Positions 1 through 7,492 of a stretch of 64,000 nt of DNA are shown here, one piece after another. A program made the position numbers and the translations under genes. Each line of letters starts with the position of its first letter. Within the stretch, counting starts at the first letter, position 1. The stretch covers positions 1 through 64,000 of the forward strand of contig NZ_LAYO01000107.1 of the NCBI RefSeq assembly GCF_000980875.1, written 5' to 3'. The notes beneath the pieces were generated by a model. That model ran no database searches, was not told the origin of the DNA, and saw nothing but the letters and a program-made list of their open reading frames with translations. Source of the DNA: Leucobacter sp. Ag1. Its GTDB lineage: Bacteria; Actinomycetota; Actinomycetes; Actinomycetales; Microbacteriaceae.

Positions 1-711
1 GTCGAGCAGGCGCCGTCGCGCGACCGCGAGGCCGGCCTCGAGCGCGGCCGAGGCCAGGTCGGAGAGCGCGGCCGCGACCTCGGCGAATGGCGCGGGCTCC
101 CCCGCGGCCGCGCCGCGTTCGAGGTCCGCGACCATCAGCTCGGCGAGCAGTTCGCGGTAGCGCGTCCGGAGCGCGTTCCAGGCGGACTCGTCGGACGACG
201 ACGCGATCGGCACGCGCTGACCCGCGGCGACGGCCGGGTCGTCGGCGACGGCCGGATCCGCGACCACCGTCCCCGGGATCGGATCCGCAGCCCCGACGGC
301 GGCGAGCAGCTCGTGCCGCGCCTCCGCGGCATCGGGCACGCGCCCACCGTCCCGCAGCAGGCGCGCGAGGTCGCGGGGGTTCCGCGTGAAGAACTCGGCG
401 AGCGCGGGCGAGGCGCCCGCGAGGCGGCACAGCCGCGCCCACTCGCTCGCGCCGAGCCCCGCGCAGAGATCCGGACACCGCTCGGCGAGCTCGCTCAGCC
501 GCGCGAGCGCAGTGTCGGGATCGGCCGCCCCGGCGAAGGCGTCGAGCAGGGTCTCGGCGTCGACCGGCGCGACGCCCGCGTTCGCGGCGCCGCCCGCCTG
601 CTCGGCGAGCAGCGCCGCGAGACCGTCGATGCGGTCACGAGCTTCGCTCAGCTCTTGGAACCCGGCGCGCGCGACGCGGCCGAGCGTGGAAGGGCGGGAT
701 CCCGGAGCCAT
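1..711 (-). CDS. glnE: Bifunctional glutamine synthetase adenylyltransferase/deadenylase, N-terminal part
   Basis: GlnE attaches AMP to glutamine synthetase and removes it, tuning ammonia assimilation. Only the first 237 codons lie in the window; the open frame runs off the left edge without a stop. I translated it from the ATG at 711-709. It begins MAPGSRPSTLGRVARAGF and contains FTRNPRDLARLL and ALRTRYRELLAELMVADL, which match the opening of actinobacterial GlnE, where these residues precede the first nucleotidyltransferase domain. The catalytic motifs are outside the window. It starts 7 bp after the glnA2 stop, so the two are probably co-transcribed, as glnA2-glnE are in Mycobacterium tuberculosis. 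Identity rests on N-terminal similarity plus context. Confidence 0.85.
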   Translation of the reverse strand, partial: MAPGSRPSTLGRVARAGFQELSEARDRIDGLAALLAEQAGGAANAGVAPVDAETLLDAFAGAADPDTALARLSELAERCPDLCAGLGASEWARLCRLAGASPALAEFFTRNPRDLARLLRDGGRVPDAAEARHELLAAVGAADPIPGTVVADPAVADDPAVAAGQRVPIASSSDESAWNALRTRYRELLAELMVADLERGAAAGEPAPFAEVAAALSDLASAALEAGLAVARRRLLD

Positions 712-718
712 CGGCCGA

Positions 719-2056
719 TCAGATCGTGCCGAGCATCGAGGACAGCTCGAACGGCGTCACCTGGCTGCGGTACTCGTCGACCTCGCGACGCTTCTCGCGG
801 ATCAGATAAGCGAACACCTGCTCGCCCAGCGCCTCCGCCACGAGCTCGGAGCGCTCCATCACCGCGAGCGCGTGATCCAGGCTGGTGGGCAGCGGATCGA
901 AGCCGAGCGCGCGACGCTCGCCGTCGCTCAGCGCCCACAGGTTCTCCTCCGCCTCGGGCGGGAGCTCGTACTCCTCCTCGATGCCCTTGAGGCCGGCTGC
1001 CAGCAGCACCGAGAAAGCGAGGTAGGGGTTAGCCGCGCTGTCGAGCGCGCGGTACTCGACGCGGGCGCTGCCGCCCTTGCTCGGCTTGTAGCTCGGCACG
1101 CGCACGAGGGCGGAGCGGTTGTTGTGGCCCCAGCTCACGAACGAGGGCGCCTCGTCGCCGCCCCACAGACGCTTGTACGAGTTGATGTACTGGTTGGTGA
1201 TCGCCGTGATCTCGGGCGCGTGCCGCAGCAGGCCCGCGACGAACCGGCGGCCCGTCTGCGAGAGCTGGTACTTCGCCGCCGGGTCGTAGAACGCGTTGGC
1301 GTCGCCCTCGAACAGCGAGAGGTGCGTGTGCATGCCCGATCCCGGCTGCCCGGCGAGCGGCTTCGGCATGAAGGTCGCGTGCACGCCCTGGGCGATGGCG
1401 ACCTCCTTCACGACCGTGCGGAAGGTCATGATGTTGTCGGCCATGGTGAGCGCGTCGGCGTACCGCAGGTCGATCTCGTTCTGCCCCGGACCCGCCTCGT
1501 GGTGGCTGAACTCGACCGAGATGCCGAGATCCTCGAGCATGTTGACGCTGTCGCGCCGGAAGTCGTGCGCGGTGCCCCCGGGGACGTTGTCGAAGTAGCC
1601 CGCACGGTCGACAGGGACGGGGCCCTCGGCGCCGAACTCCTTCGACTTGAGCAGATAGAACTCGATCTCGGGGTGCGTGTAGAACGTGAAGCCGCGCTCC
1701 GCCGCGCGGGCGAGACCGCGCTTCAGCACGTTGCGCGGGTCGGCGACCGCCGGCTCGCCGTTGGGCGTGCGGATGTCGCAGAACATGCGCGCCGTCGGGT
1801 CGGTCTCGCTGCGCCACGGCAGCAGCTGGAACGTCGAGGGATCCGGGACCGCGAGCAGGTCCGACTCGTAGGCGCGCGTCAGGCCCTCGATCGCGGACCC
1901 GTCGAAACCGATGCCCTCGCCGAAGGCGCCCTCGACCTCGGCGGGCGCGAGCGCCACCGATTTGAGCGTCCCCGCGACGTCGGTGAACCAGAGGCGCACG
2001 AACTTGACGCCGCGCTCCTCGATGGTGCGGAGGACGAAATCCCGCTGCTTGCTCAC
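719..2056 (-). CDS. glnA2: Type I glutamine synthetase, GlnA2-like
   Basis: ATP-dependent glutamine synthetase family, 445 aa, cytoplasmic. Visible signatures are the beta-grasp start (VKFVRLWFTDVAGTLKS), the metal/glutamate-binding stretch HHEAGPGQNEIDLRY, the ATP-binding KPLAGQPGSGMHTH and NRSALVRVPSYKPSK, and RVEYRALDSAANPYLAF. The position that carries the adenylylated tyrosine in GlnA1 (NLYDLPPEE-type) reads ENLWALS, so there is no target Tyr. This is typical of the GlnA2 subgroup, some members of which act as polyamine or glutamine ligases. The start is GTG at 2056, with GGAG five bases upstream. It is followed by glnE. A TAGTCT -10-like hexamer lies at 2115-2110. Confidence 0.95.
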   Translation of the reverse strand: MSKQRDFVLRTIEERGVKFVRLWFTDVAGTLKSVALAPAEVEGAFGEGIGFDGSAIEGLTRAYESDLLAVPDPSTFQLLPWRSETDPTARMFCDIRTPNGEPAVADPRNVLKRGLARAAERGFTFYTHPEIEFYLLKSKEFGAEGPVPVDRAGYFDNVPGGTAHDFRRDSVNMLEDLGISVEFSHHEAGPGQNEIDLRYADALTMADNIMTFRTVVKEVAIAQGVHATFMPKPLAGQPGSGMHTHLSLFEGDANAFYDPAAKYQLSQTGRRFVAGLLRHAPEITAITNQYINSYKRLWGGDEAPSFVSWGHNNRSALVRVPSYKPSKGGSARVEYRALDSAANPYLAFSVLLAAGLKGIEEEYELPPEAEENLWALSDGERRALGFDPLPTSLDHALAVMERSELVAEALGEQVFAYLIREKRREVDEYRSQVTPFELSSMLGTI

Positions 2057-2138
2057 GCCGGCTCCGATCGGGTCGATGATCCTCCCCGCGCTGCGCGAGG
2101 ACTGCTCTCAGACTACCGGCGCGGAGCCCCCGCGCGGC

Positions 2139-2342
2139 TCAGTCGTCCTGCGCGTCTTCCTCGGCCCACTTCCTGGCGCGTTCCGCGACGATCTCGGGGC
2201 CTCGGGCGGCCTCCTCGCGCGTCGCGAACGGACCGATGCGGTCGACCGAGAGCGACTGCGGCCCGTCCTCGACCTCGCCGGTGCGCGTGTTGTACCAGTA
2301 CGTCTCCTGGGGATCGTCGATCCCCCAATCCCGCTTGCTCAT
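2139..2342 (-). CDS. Small conserved SPOR-type protein, 67 aa
   Basis: A 67-aa acidic protein, MSKRDWGIDDPQETYWYNTR onward, with the pattern YWYNTRTGEVEDG...IGPFATREEAARGPEIV. This matches the short actinobacterial proteins usually labelled SPOR domain-containing, in which an aromatic WYN-TGEVE segment is followed by GP-TREEA. The function is unknown; SPOR folds in general bind denuded peptidoglycan, but this tiny version has no signal peptide and is probably cytoplasmic. The ATG at 2342 lies only 18 bp from the divergent map start. The frame continues open upstream antisense to map, but that extension has no family resemblance. Confidence 0.75.
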   Translation of the reverse strand: MSKRDWGIDDPQETYWYNTRTGEVEDGPQSLSVDRIGPFATREEAARGPEIVAERARKWAEEDAQDD

Positions 2343-2348
2343 GTTCCA

Positions 2349-2356
2349 TAGACTAG
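2349..2356. promoter_or_regulatory. Overlapping divergent -10 elements for map and the 67-aa gene
   Basis: TAGACT at 2349-2354 on the plus strand ends 6 nt before the map ATG (2361). On the minus strand TAGTCT (2356-2351) ends 8 nt before the ATG at 2342. Both fit leaderless transcription with the start at or next to the initiation codon. No Shine-Dalgarno sequence precedes either ATG. Clear -35 boxes are not visible and would fall inside the opposite gene. Confidence 0.5.
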
Positions 2357-2360
2357 ACGC

Positions 2361-3233
2361 ATGCCGTTCGATTCCGCAGGTCACCTGGTCCCCGGTCGTG
2401 TCAGCCCCGTGCGGGCCGTCCCCAAGCAGATCCAGCGACCGCCGTACGTCGGACTCGACGCGCCGCCGCCCTACACGGGCGACAACACCTACACCGAGGA
2501 CGAGATCGCGAAGATCCGCGCCGCGGGCCGCATCGCGTCGCGATCCATCGACGCGGCCGCGGCGGCGATCCGCCCGGGCGTCACCACCGAGGAGCTCGAC
2601 CGGATCGCGCACGAGTACGTGGTCTCGCACGGCGCCTACCCGTCGACGCTCGGCTACCGCGGGTTCCCGAAGTCGAGCTGCACCTCGGTCAACGAGGTCA
2701 TCTGCCACGGCATCCCCGACGACACCGTGCTGCGCGAGGGCGACCTCGTCAACATCGACGTCACCGCGTACCTCGACGGCTACCACGGCGACCTCAACCG
2801 CACGTTCCGCGTCGGCGAGGTCTCCGAGGAGGCCGACCTGCTGATCCAGCGCACCGAGCAGGCGCTCATGCGCGGGATCAAGGCGGTCGCGCCCGGCCGC
2901 GAGGTGAACGTGATCGGCCGGGTCATCGAGACCTACGCGAAGCGCTTCGGCTACGGCGTGGTGCGAGACTTCACCGGGCACGGCGTCGGCGCCGCGTTCC
3001 ACACGGGGCTCATCATCCCCCACTACGACTCGGCACCCCGGTTCGACGATGTGATCGTGCCCGGCATGGTGTTCACGATCGAGCCGATGCTGACGCTCGG
3101 CACCCACGAGTGGGATCAGTGGGAGGACGGTTGGACCGTGACCACCCGCGACCGCTCACTGACCGCGCAGTTCGAGCACACGCTCGTGGTGCGTGAGCAG
3201 GGCGTCGAGATCCTCACGCTGTCGGACGACTGA
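2361..3233 (+). CDS. map: Type I methionine aminopeptidase
   Basis: Removes the initiator methionine from nascent proteins; cytosolic dinuclear metalloenzyme, 290 aa. Metal ligands are visible in order: Asp in [10 protein letters not shown], Asp in HGDLNRTF, His in [10 protein letters not shown], Glu in TIEPMLTLG and Glu in AQFEHTLVV. The N-terminal extension of about 40 residues, with the Pro-rich [16 protein letters not shown], resembles the MapB type of actinobacteria, which contacts the ribosome. The start is ATG without a Shine-Dalgarno, downstream of TAGACT, suggesting a leaderless mRNA. It stands alone, divergent from the 67-aa gene, with a 196-bp spacer before RNase P RNA. Confidence 0.97.
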   Translation: MPFDSAGHLVPGRVSPVRAVPKQIQRPPYVGLDAPPPYTGDNTYTEDEIAKIRAAGRIASRSIDAAAAAIRPGVTTEELDRIAHEYVVSHGAYPSTLGYRGFPKSSCTSVNEVICHGIPDDTVLREGDLVNIDVTAYLDGYHGDLNRTFRVGEVSEEADLLIQRTEQALMRGIKAVAPGREVNVIGRVIETYAKRFGYGVVRDFTGHGVGAAFHTGLIIPHYDSAPRFDDVIVPGMVFTIEPMLTLGTHEWDQWEDGWTVTTRDRSLTAQFEHTLVVREQGVEILTLSDD

Positions 3234-3429
3234 GGCGCGCGGGCGCGTTCGCGCCTCCCTGCATCGACCAGTGGACGTCGAACCGACGATTGGACGTCTC
3301 GGTTGCGCCCGACACGCCACCCAATGACGGATAGGCGGTCCACCGGTGGAAGCTCGTTTGAACCCGACCCACGGCAGCAAAATGCTCCCGCAGACCGCAT
3401 GATCATGCGGCAGACAGGGGCAAAAGGAG
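3234..3429. other. Intergenic spacer downstream of map and rnpB
   Basis: No gene is seen. A perfect 16-bp palindrome (CCGCATGATCATGCGG) lies at 3395-3410, just past the 3' end of rnpB. It could be a weak rnpB terminator, but the T-rich stretch that follows on the minus strand is short. TGGACGTC occurs twice, around 3272 and 3292. Confidence 0.4.
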
Positions 3430-3810
3430 AATGGGCCGGATCATACGCCGGGTTCTGTCCCGCCGGCCGAAACCGGCGGTGACGGTCATCTCTCTCGGAG
3501 TGCCGTTGCCGACACCCTCTAGCGGCCTACCCGCAGACTCGGCGAGGAGCTTCAACGCCTGCTGTCTGGCCTTGCTGCGAACGAGGTTTACCTGGCCGCC
3601 CGTGTCACCACGGACGCCGGTGGTCTCTTACACCACCGTTTCACCCGTGCCGCTCCGGTTGCCCGGAGCGGTCGGTCTGCTTTCTGTTGCACTTTCTCGC
3701 GGGTTGCCCCGGGTGGGCGTTACCCACCGTTCTCCTCTGTGCAGCCCGGACGTTCCTCGGCACGCCCGCCGAAGCGAACGCGACGCGACCGTCTCACCGA
3801 CCCATTCTCG
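3430..3810 (-). ncRNA. rnpB: RNase P RNA, bacterial type A
   Basis: Catalytic RNA that trims tRNA 5' leaders. Read on the minus strand, it contains the conserved 5' core GAGGAACGTCCGGGCTGCAC, the GGGTAACGCC segment, the universal AGAGGGTGTCGGC element and the 3' core ACAGAACCCGGCGTATG. The ends pair as helix P1: AATGGGTCGG (3806-3797) with CCGGCCCATT (3439-3430), ten base pairs including one G-U. This fixes the mature RNA near 3430-3806; the transcript probably starts a few bases upstream. No protein-coding frame here is credible. Confidence 0.95.
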
Positions 3811-3816
3811 GTGAAC

Positions 3817-3822
3817 AGTCTA
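3817..3822 (-). promoter_or_regulatory. Candidate -10 of rnpB
   Basis: TAGACT (3822-3817, minus strand) lies about 11 nt upstream of helix P1 and uses the TAG stop codon of the flavin reductase gene. The same hexamer precedes map. The -35 is unclear, so the rnpB promoter must lie inside the 3' end of the upstream gene, or the RNA is processed from a longer transcript. Confidence 0.4.
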
Positions 3823-4452
3823 CTGAACTTCGGCGATACCGGCGATGCCGCGACGATCGCCCAGCCCGTAGTAGTGCCGGAAGTTGTAGATCAGGGGCCG
3901 CCACCGTTCCGGGTTCACGTGCGAGGTTCCCGGAATGGTGAGTTCGTCTGCGACATGCACCGCGCGCACCCGCGCATGCACGCTGGCGAGCCCGTCCGGC
4001 TCCTCGTGGATCCCGGTGACCCGGGCCTCCAGGTGGACGGGGAGCTCGGCGACCCGATCCGGCGCGACGGTGCTCGAGCTCAACGGATGCCAGTCCGCTG
4101 CGGCGAACTTGTCGGCGACGAAGCGGGTGCCCTCGCGCTTGCCCTCGGGAATCGGGTCGGCACCGGTCGTCCGCCCGAGCCGTTCGACAGGCTCCCATCG
4201 GCCCTCGTCGACGAGATTCAGCACCAGCTCGGGCCTCCTCCGCAGGTTGGCGATGCTGTGCCCCGTCGCGCCCAGCCCGATCACCAGGAAATCGTCGAGC
4301 GCCCAGTAGGAGGAGATCGGCGCGAGGTTCGATGTGCCGTCCGCGTTCGCCGTGGACAGCACCCCGACCGGCGTCCCGAAGTAGAGCACGGATGGAGTGA
4401 TGGTGCGATGCACGCCGGAGGGATCGGTAGCCGAGGGATTCGTTTCGAGCAT
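3820..4452 (-). CDS. Flavin reductase-like domain protein
   Basis: A 210-aa protein with a split-barrel FMN-binding fold typical of the flavin reductase/DIM6-NTAB family. The segment SVLYFGTPVGVLSTANADGTSNLAPISSYWALDD matches the FMN-binding core, followed by GLGATGHSIANLRRRPELVLNL. Substrates are unknown; such proteins reduce flavin or use bound FMN in small redox reactions. I start at the ATG at 4452 (MLETNPSATDP); a longer frame to 4551 would overlap the divergent regulator. It diverges from an ArsR-family gene 65 bp away, which is a likely controller. It ends 10-14 bp before rnpB. Confidence 0.8.
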   Translation of the reverse strand: MLETNPSATDPSGVHRTITPSVLYFGTPVGVLSTANADGTSNLAPISSYWALDDFLVIGLGATGHSIANLRRRPELVLNLVDEGRWEPVERLGRTTGADPIPEGKREGTRFVADKFAAADWHPLSSSTVAPDRVAELPVHLEARVTGIHEEPDGLASVHARVRAVHVADELTIPGTSHVNPERWRPLIYNFRHYYGLGDRRGIAGIAEVQ

Positions 4453-4517
4453 GCGGAACAGTGTGACCGCGTGACGTTTCGGCGCGCGCCGAAGCATCGA
4501 TCGGGAAGAATAGCCGC

Positions 4518-5207
4518 ATGGACGCGCGCGAAAACGGAGCCGCGCTGGCACGGGCAGCCTCGGTGCTCTCGGACACCAGCCGAGCCACCATGTTGCTCAT
4601 CCTGCTCGACGGTCGCGCCTGGACCGCGACCGAACTCGCCGCGCATGCCGGGATCGCCCGCTCGACCGCCTCCGAGCACCTGCACGTGCTCGTCGACAGC
4701 GGACTGGTCGTGGAGCGTCGGGCCGGACGCCACCGCTACCTGAGCCTCGCCGATTCGCGCGCGGCCGCACTGGTCGAGAGCCTCTCGCTGTCGACGGCGC
4801 CGTCTCCGCCGAAGCCGTCGCTCCGCGGGATCGCGGCGGACCGGGCGCTTCGGGAAGCGCGCAGTTGCTACGACCACCTCGCGGGCGCCGCAGGGGTGAC
4901 GCTGCTGCGGACGATGGAGGAGCGGGAACTGATCGGTCCGGGAACCGGGCTCACCGCCGCCGGCGAACGGTGGTGCGTCGAACTCGGTATCGAACTCGAG
5001 TCCGCTGAGCAGTCTCGCCGCCCGCTCGTCCGGCGCTGCCTGGACTGGACCGAACGCCGGGACCATCTGGCGGGGAGCCTCGGCGCCGCCGTATTCGAGC
5101 GGTTCCTGGTCCTCGGATGGCTGGCTCGCGGTTCGGTGCCCCGAGCGGTGCGCGTCACCGAACAGGGCCGCGCCGAGCTGGATCGTCGGCTCGGCCTCTT
5201 CGAGTGA
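4518..5207 (+). CDS. ArsR-family winged-helix regulator
   Basis: 229 aa. Residues 8-85 form an ArsR-type winged helix: ALARAASVLSDTSRATMLLI, then the recognition helix IARSTASEHLHVLVDSGLV and the wing VERRAGRHRYLSLAD. The remaining 140 residues form a conserved helical domain found in larger ArsR regulators. No metal-binding Cys cluster is seen (Cys occurs only at scattered positions), so it probably does not sense arsenic-type metals. It is divergent from the flavin reductase-like gene, which is the obvious target. The ATG at 4518 has no Shine-Dalgarno; AAGAAT sits 6 nt upstream. Confidence 0.85.
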   Translation: MDARENGAALARAASVLSDTSRATMLLILLDGRAWTATELAAHAGIARSTASEHLHVLVDSGLVVERRAGRHRYLSLADSRAAALVESLSLSTAPSPPKPSLRGIAADRALREARSCYDHLAGAAGVTLLRTMEERELIGPGTGLTAAGERWCVELGIELESAEQSRRPLVRRCLDWTERRDHLAGSLGAAVFERFLVLGWLARGSVPRAVRVTEQGRAELDRRLGLFE

Positions 5208-5214
5208 GCGGAGC

Positions 5215-5943
5215 CTACGCCTCGTCGACGCGCACGAGGATCGCGCCGCTGCCCGGGCAGAACACGATCTCGTCGGGTGCGGTCTCGCGGATCGTCATGA
5301 GCTCGGCCGGCGCGAGAGCCATGTTGGATCCCTCGGAGACGTTGCCCCGCAGACGGGCCGCGCCGATGCCGTTGCGGGAGCGGGTCTCCTCGTAGAGACC
5401 GAGCAGGTCGCGCTGGATCTCGGCGGCCACACCGGCGCGCTCCTCAGCAGCTGCGGCGGCCTCGCGGGCGATGGCAGCTTCGGCCTCGCCGATCGCGGCC
5501 TCGAGGGCCGCGCGACGACCATCGACACCGCTGAGCGCGGCGGCCGCCTCGTCGAAGCGCGCCTTCGTCTGCTCAGCGACCTCCATGAGCTCGAGCTCGC
5601 GTTCCTCGAGCTCGCCGGTGCGGCGCGCCAGGGTGTCGAGCTCGTTCTGCAGGGCCTGCGCCTCCTTGGGCGAGGTGCTCGCGGCGATCAGCTGCTCGTC
5701 GCGAGCTTTGCGATCCCGCACCATCTGGGTGTCGGACTCGAGCCGATCGATCTCGGCCTGCTGTCCGTCGAGCTCGCGCTGGAGCCCCATGAAGCGCTCC
5801 TTCGCCGCAGACAGCTCGCCCTGCAGCGACGCCAGCTCGGCGCGCTGCGGGATCTGCTCGCGTTTGCGCCGCAGCCGAGCCGCGGTCGTATCGAGCTCTT
5901 GCAGGTCGAGCAGCAGTCGCTGCTGGCGGGGACTGGCCTTCAT
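5215..5943 (-). CDS. Coiled-coil protein of the C4 zinc-ribbon (DUF164) family, ribbon degenerate
   Basis: 242 aa. Residues 1-175 are a long charged coiled coil (ELDTTAARLRRKREQIPQRAEL onward). The C-terminus normally carries a C4 zinc ribbon (CxxC...CxxC). Here the first pair reads RGNVSEGSN and the second FCPGSGAIL, so only one of four cysteines remains. In M. tuberculosis the homologue Rv2229c also neighbours a Nif3 gene. The function is unknown; a nucleic-acid or structural role is suggested for the family. The start is ATG at 5943, with TAGTCT 8 nt upstream. It lies 11 bp after the Nif3 gene, as last member of a metQNI-nif3 transcription unit or under its own promoter. Confidence 0.85.
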   Translation of the reverse strand: MKASPRQQRLLLDLQELDTTAARLRRKREQIPQRAELASLQGELSAAKERFMGLQRELDGQQAEIDRLESDTQMVRDRKARDEQLIAASTSPKEAQALQNELDTLARRTGELEERELELMEVAEQTKARFDEAAAALSGVDGRRAALEAAIGEAEAAIAREAAAAAEERAGVAAEIQRDLLGLYEETRSRNGIGAARLRGNVSEGSNMALAPAELMTIRETAPDEIVFCPGSGAILVRVDEA

Positions 5944-5954
5944 AGCACCCAAGA

Positions 5955-6824
5955 CTAGCGCCCGGAGCCCGCACCGGATGCGCGGCCGTCGTTCGCGCCG
6001 ACCGAGAAGGCCCACGGATCGGTGCGGCGCGCGCTCACCCGGAACTCGACGCCGGGCAGTTCGGCGGCGAGGCGCTCGGCTGCGCCCTCGAGCCAGAGCG
6101 ATTCGCTCGCCCAGTGCGCCACGTCGACGAGCGCCGGGCCGCCGGCGACCGCCGACTGCTCGAGCGACTCCTGCGCGGGGTGGTGCCGCAGGTCGGAGGT
6201 GAGGTAGACGTCCGCTCCGCGCACGAGCGGGTGGTCGAGCAGGCTGTCACCGGCACCGCCGAGCAGCGCGACGCGCTGGACCGGGCGAGCGGGATCCCCC
6301 GCGACGCGGACTCCGCTGACCGTGACCGGCATGATCCCGGCGACCCGCTCCGCGAACGCGCGGAGCGTTTCGGGTGCGGGCAGCTCCCCCACCCGGCCGA
6401 TCCCGGCGCTCGGATCGCTCGCCATCGGCACGATGGGCTGCGCATCCGCCAGGCCGAGCCGTCGTGCGATCACGTCGGAGACCCCGCCCTCGGGCTGATC
6501 GGCGTTGGTGTGCGCTGCGAGCAGCGCGCACTCGCCGCGGATCAGGCGCGCGAGCAGCGATCCCTTGGCCGTGTCCTCGGCGATCGAGTTGATGCCGCGC
6601 AGCAGCATGGGGTGATGCGTGAGCAGCGCGTCGGCGTCCCAGTCGAGCGCCTCCTCGACCGTGGCATCGACGGCGTCGACCGCGAGCAGCACTCGGCGCA
6701 GCGGAGCCGCGGCACGGCCGGTGACGAGGCCGACGCGATCCCAGCTCTCGGCCGTGGCCTCGGGCCAGAAGCGCTCGGCCGTGCGGCGCAGATCGCCGAG
6801 GGTGTGCGGTGCGTCCTGCGTCAT
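5955..6824 (-). CDS. Nif3-like dinuclear metal centre protein
   Basis: 289 aa of the Nif3/YbgI (GTP cyclohydrolase I type 2-like) family, which form ring hexamers with a dinuclear metal site. Visible motifs are ALLTHHPMLLRGIN (metal His pair), AHTNADQPEGG, and near the end DVAHWASESLW with the last metal ligands. The biochemical role is unsettled. The ATG at 6824 is preceded by GGAGG embedded in the end of metI, 2 bp away, so translation is coupled to the methionine transporter. A longer frame upstream would run into metI. Confidence 0.9.
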   Translation of the reverse strand: MTQDAPHTLGDLRRTAERFWPEATAESWDRVGLVTGRAAAPLRRVLLAVDAVDATVEEALDWDADALLTHHPMLLRGINSIAEDTAKGSLLARLIRGECALLAAHTNADQPEGGVSDVIARRLGLADAQPIVPMASDPSAGIGRVGELPAPETLRAFAERVAGIMPVTVSGVRVAGDPARPVQRVALLGGAGDSLLDHPLVRGADVYLTSDLRHHPAQESLEQSAVAGGPALVDVAHWASESLWLEGAAERLAAELPGVEFRVSARRTDPWAFSVGANDGRASGAGSGR

Positions 6825-6826
6825 GA

Positions 6827-7492
6827 CTACCTCCGGAGCAGCTTGCGGGCGATACCGTTGCCGAGCAGCTGCACGAGCTGCACGATCAGGATGATGATCA
6901 GCACCGCCGACCAGGTCACCCACGGGTTGAACTGGCGGTAGCCGTACTGCATGGCCAGGTTACCGAGACCGCCGCTGCCGATGATTCCGGCCATCGCCGT
7001 CATGTCGACGACCGCGATGAACGCGAAGGTGTAGCCGAGCACGACGGGCCCGAGCCCCTCGGGAATCAGCACGGTGATGATCGTGCGCAGCGGCCCCGCG
7101 CCCATCGCGCGGGCCGCTTCGATGGCGCCCGGGGGCACCGTGAGCAGGTTCTGCTCGACGAGCCGCGCGATGCCGAAGGTCGCGGCGAACGCGAGCACGA
7201 ACATGAGGGCCGGGTCGCCGATGCCAGTGCCGACCACGATTCTCGCGAGCGGTTGCAGCGCGAAGATCAGCAGGACGAAGGGTATCGGACGGAAGAAGTT
7301 CACGAGGAAGTTCAGCACGACGAACACCGGCCGGCTCTCGAGCAGCCCGCCCGCCCGCGTCACCGTCAGGATGACGCCGAGCAGCAGCCCGAACACGCCG
7401 CCCACCGTCATCGCGACGAGCACGTAGGTCAGCGTCTGGAACGTCGCCAGGAGGAACGAGCCGTCCTGGATGAGTCTGATCAGTCCGTCCAT
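6827..7492 (-). CDS. metI: Methionine ABC transporter permease
   Basis: Inner-membrane subunit of the D/L-methionine importer, 221 aa with five predicted membrane helices. It carries the permease-ATPase coupling loop AIEAARAMGAGPLRTIITVLIPEGLGPV and the MetI-typical opening TFQTLTYVLVAMTVGGVFGLLLGV. Its ATG at 7492 overlaps the metN stop by one base (TGATG), indicating coupled translation. The nif3 gene follows 2 bp later. Confidence 0.95.
   Translation of the reverse strand: MDGLIRLIQDGSFLLATFQTLTYVLVAMTVGGVFGLLLGVILTVTRAGGLLESRPVFVVLNFLVNFFRPIPFVLLIFALQPLARIVVGTGIGDPALMFVLAFAATFGIARLVEQNLLTVPPGAIEAARAMGAGPLRTIITVLIPEGLGPVVLGYTFAFIAVVDMTAMAGIIGSGGLGNLAMQYGYRQFNPWVTWSAVLIIILIVQLVQLLGNGIARKLLRR

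Noticed and set aside
386-2356. 656-codon plus-strand frame over glnE/glnA2
   Set aside because: Antisense to glnA2 and glnE; composition reflects reversed codons.
3431-3814. Open frames across 3431-3814
   Set aside because: This is RNase P RNA; the frames are accidental.
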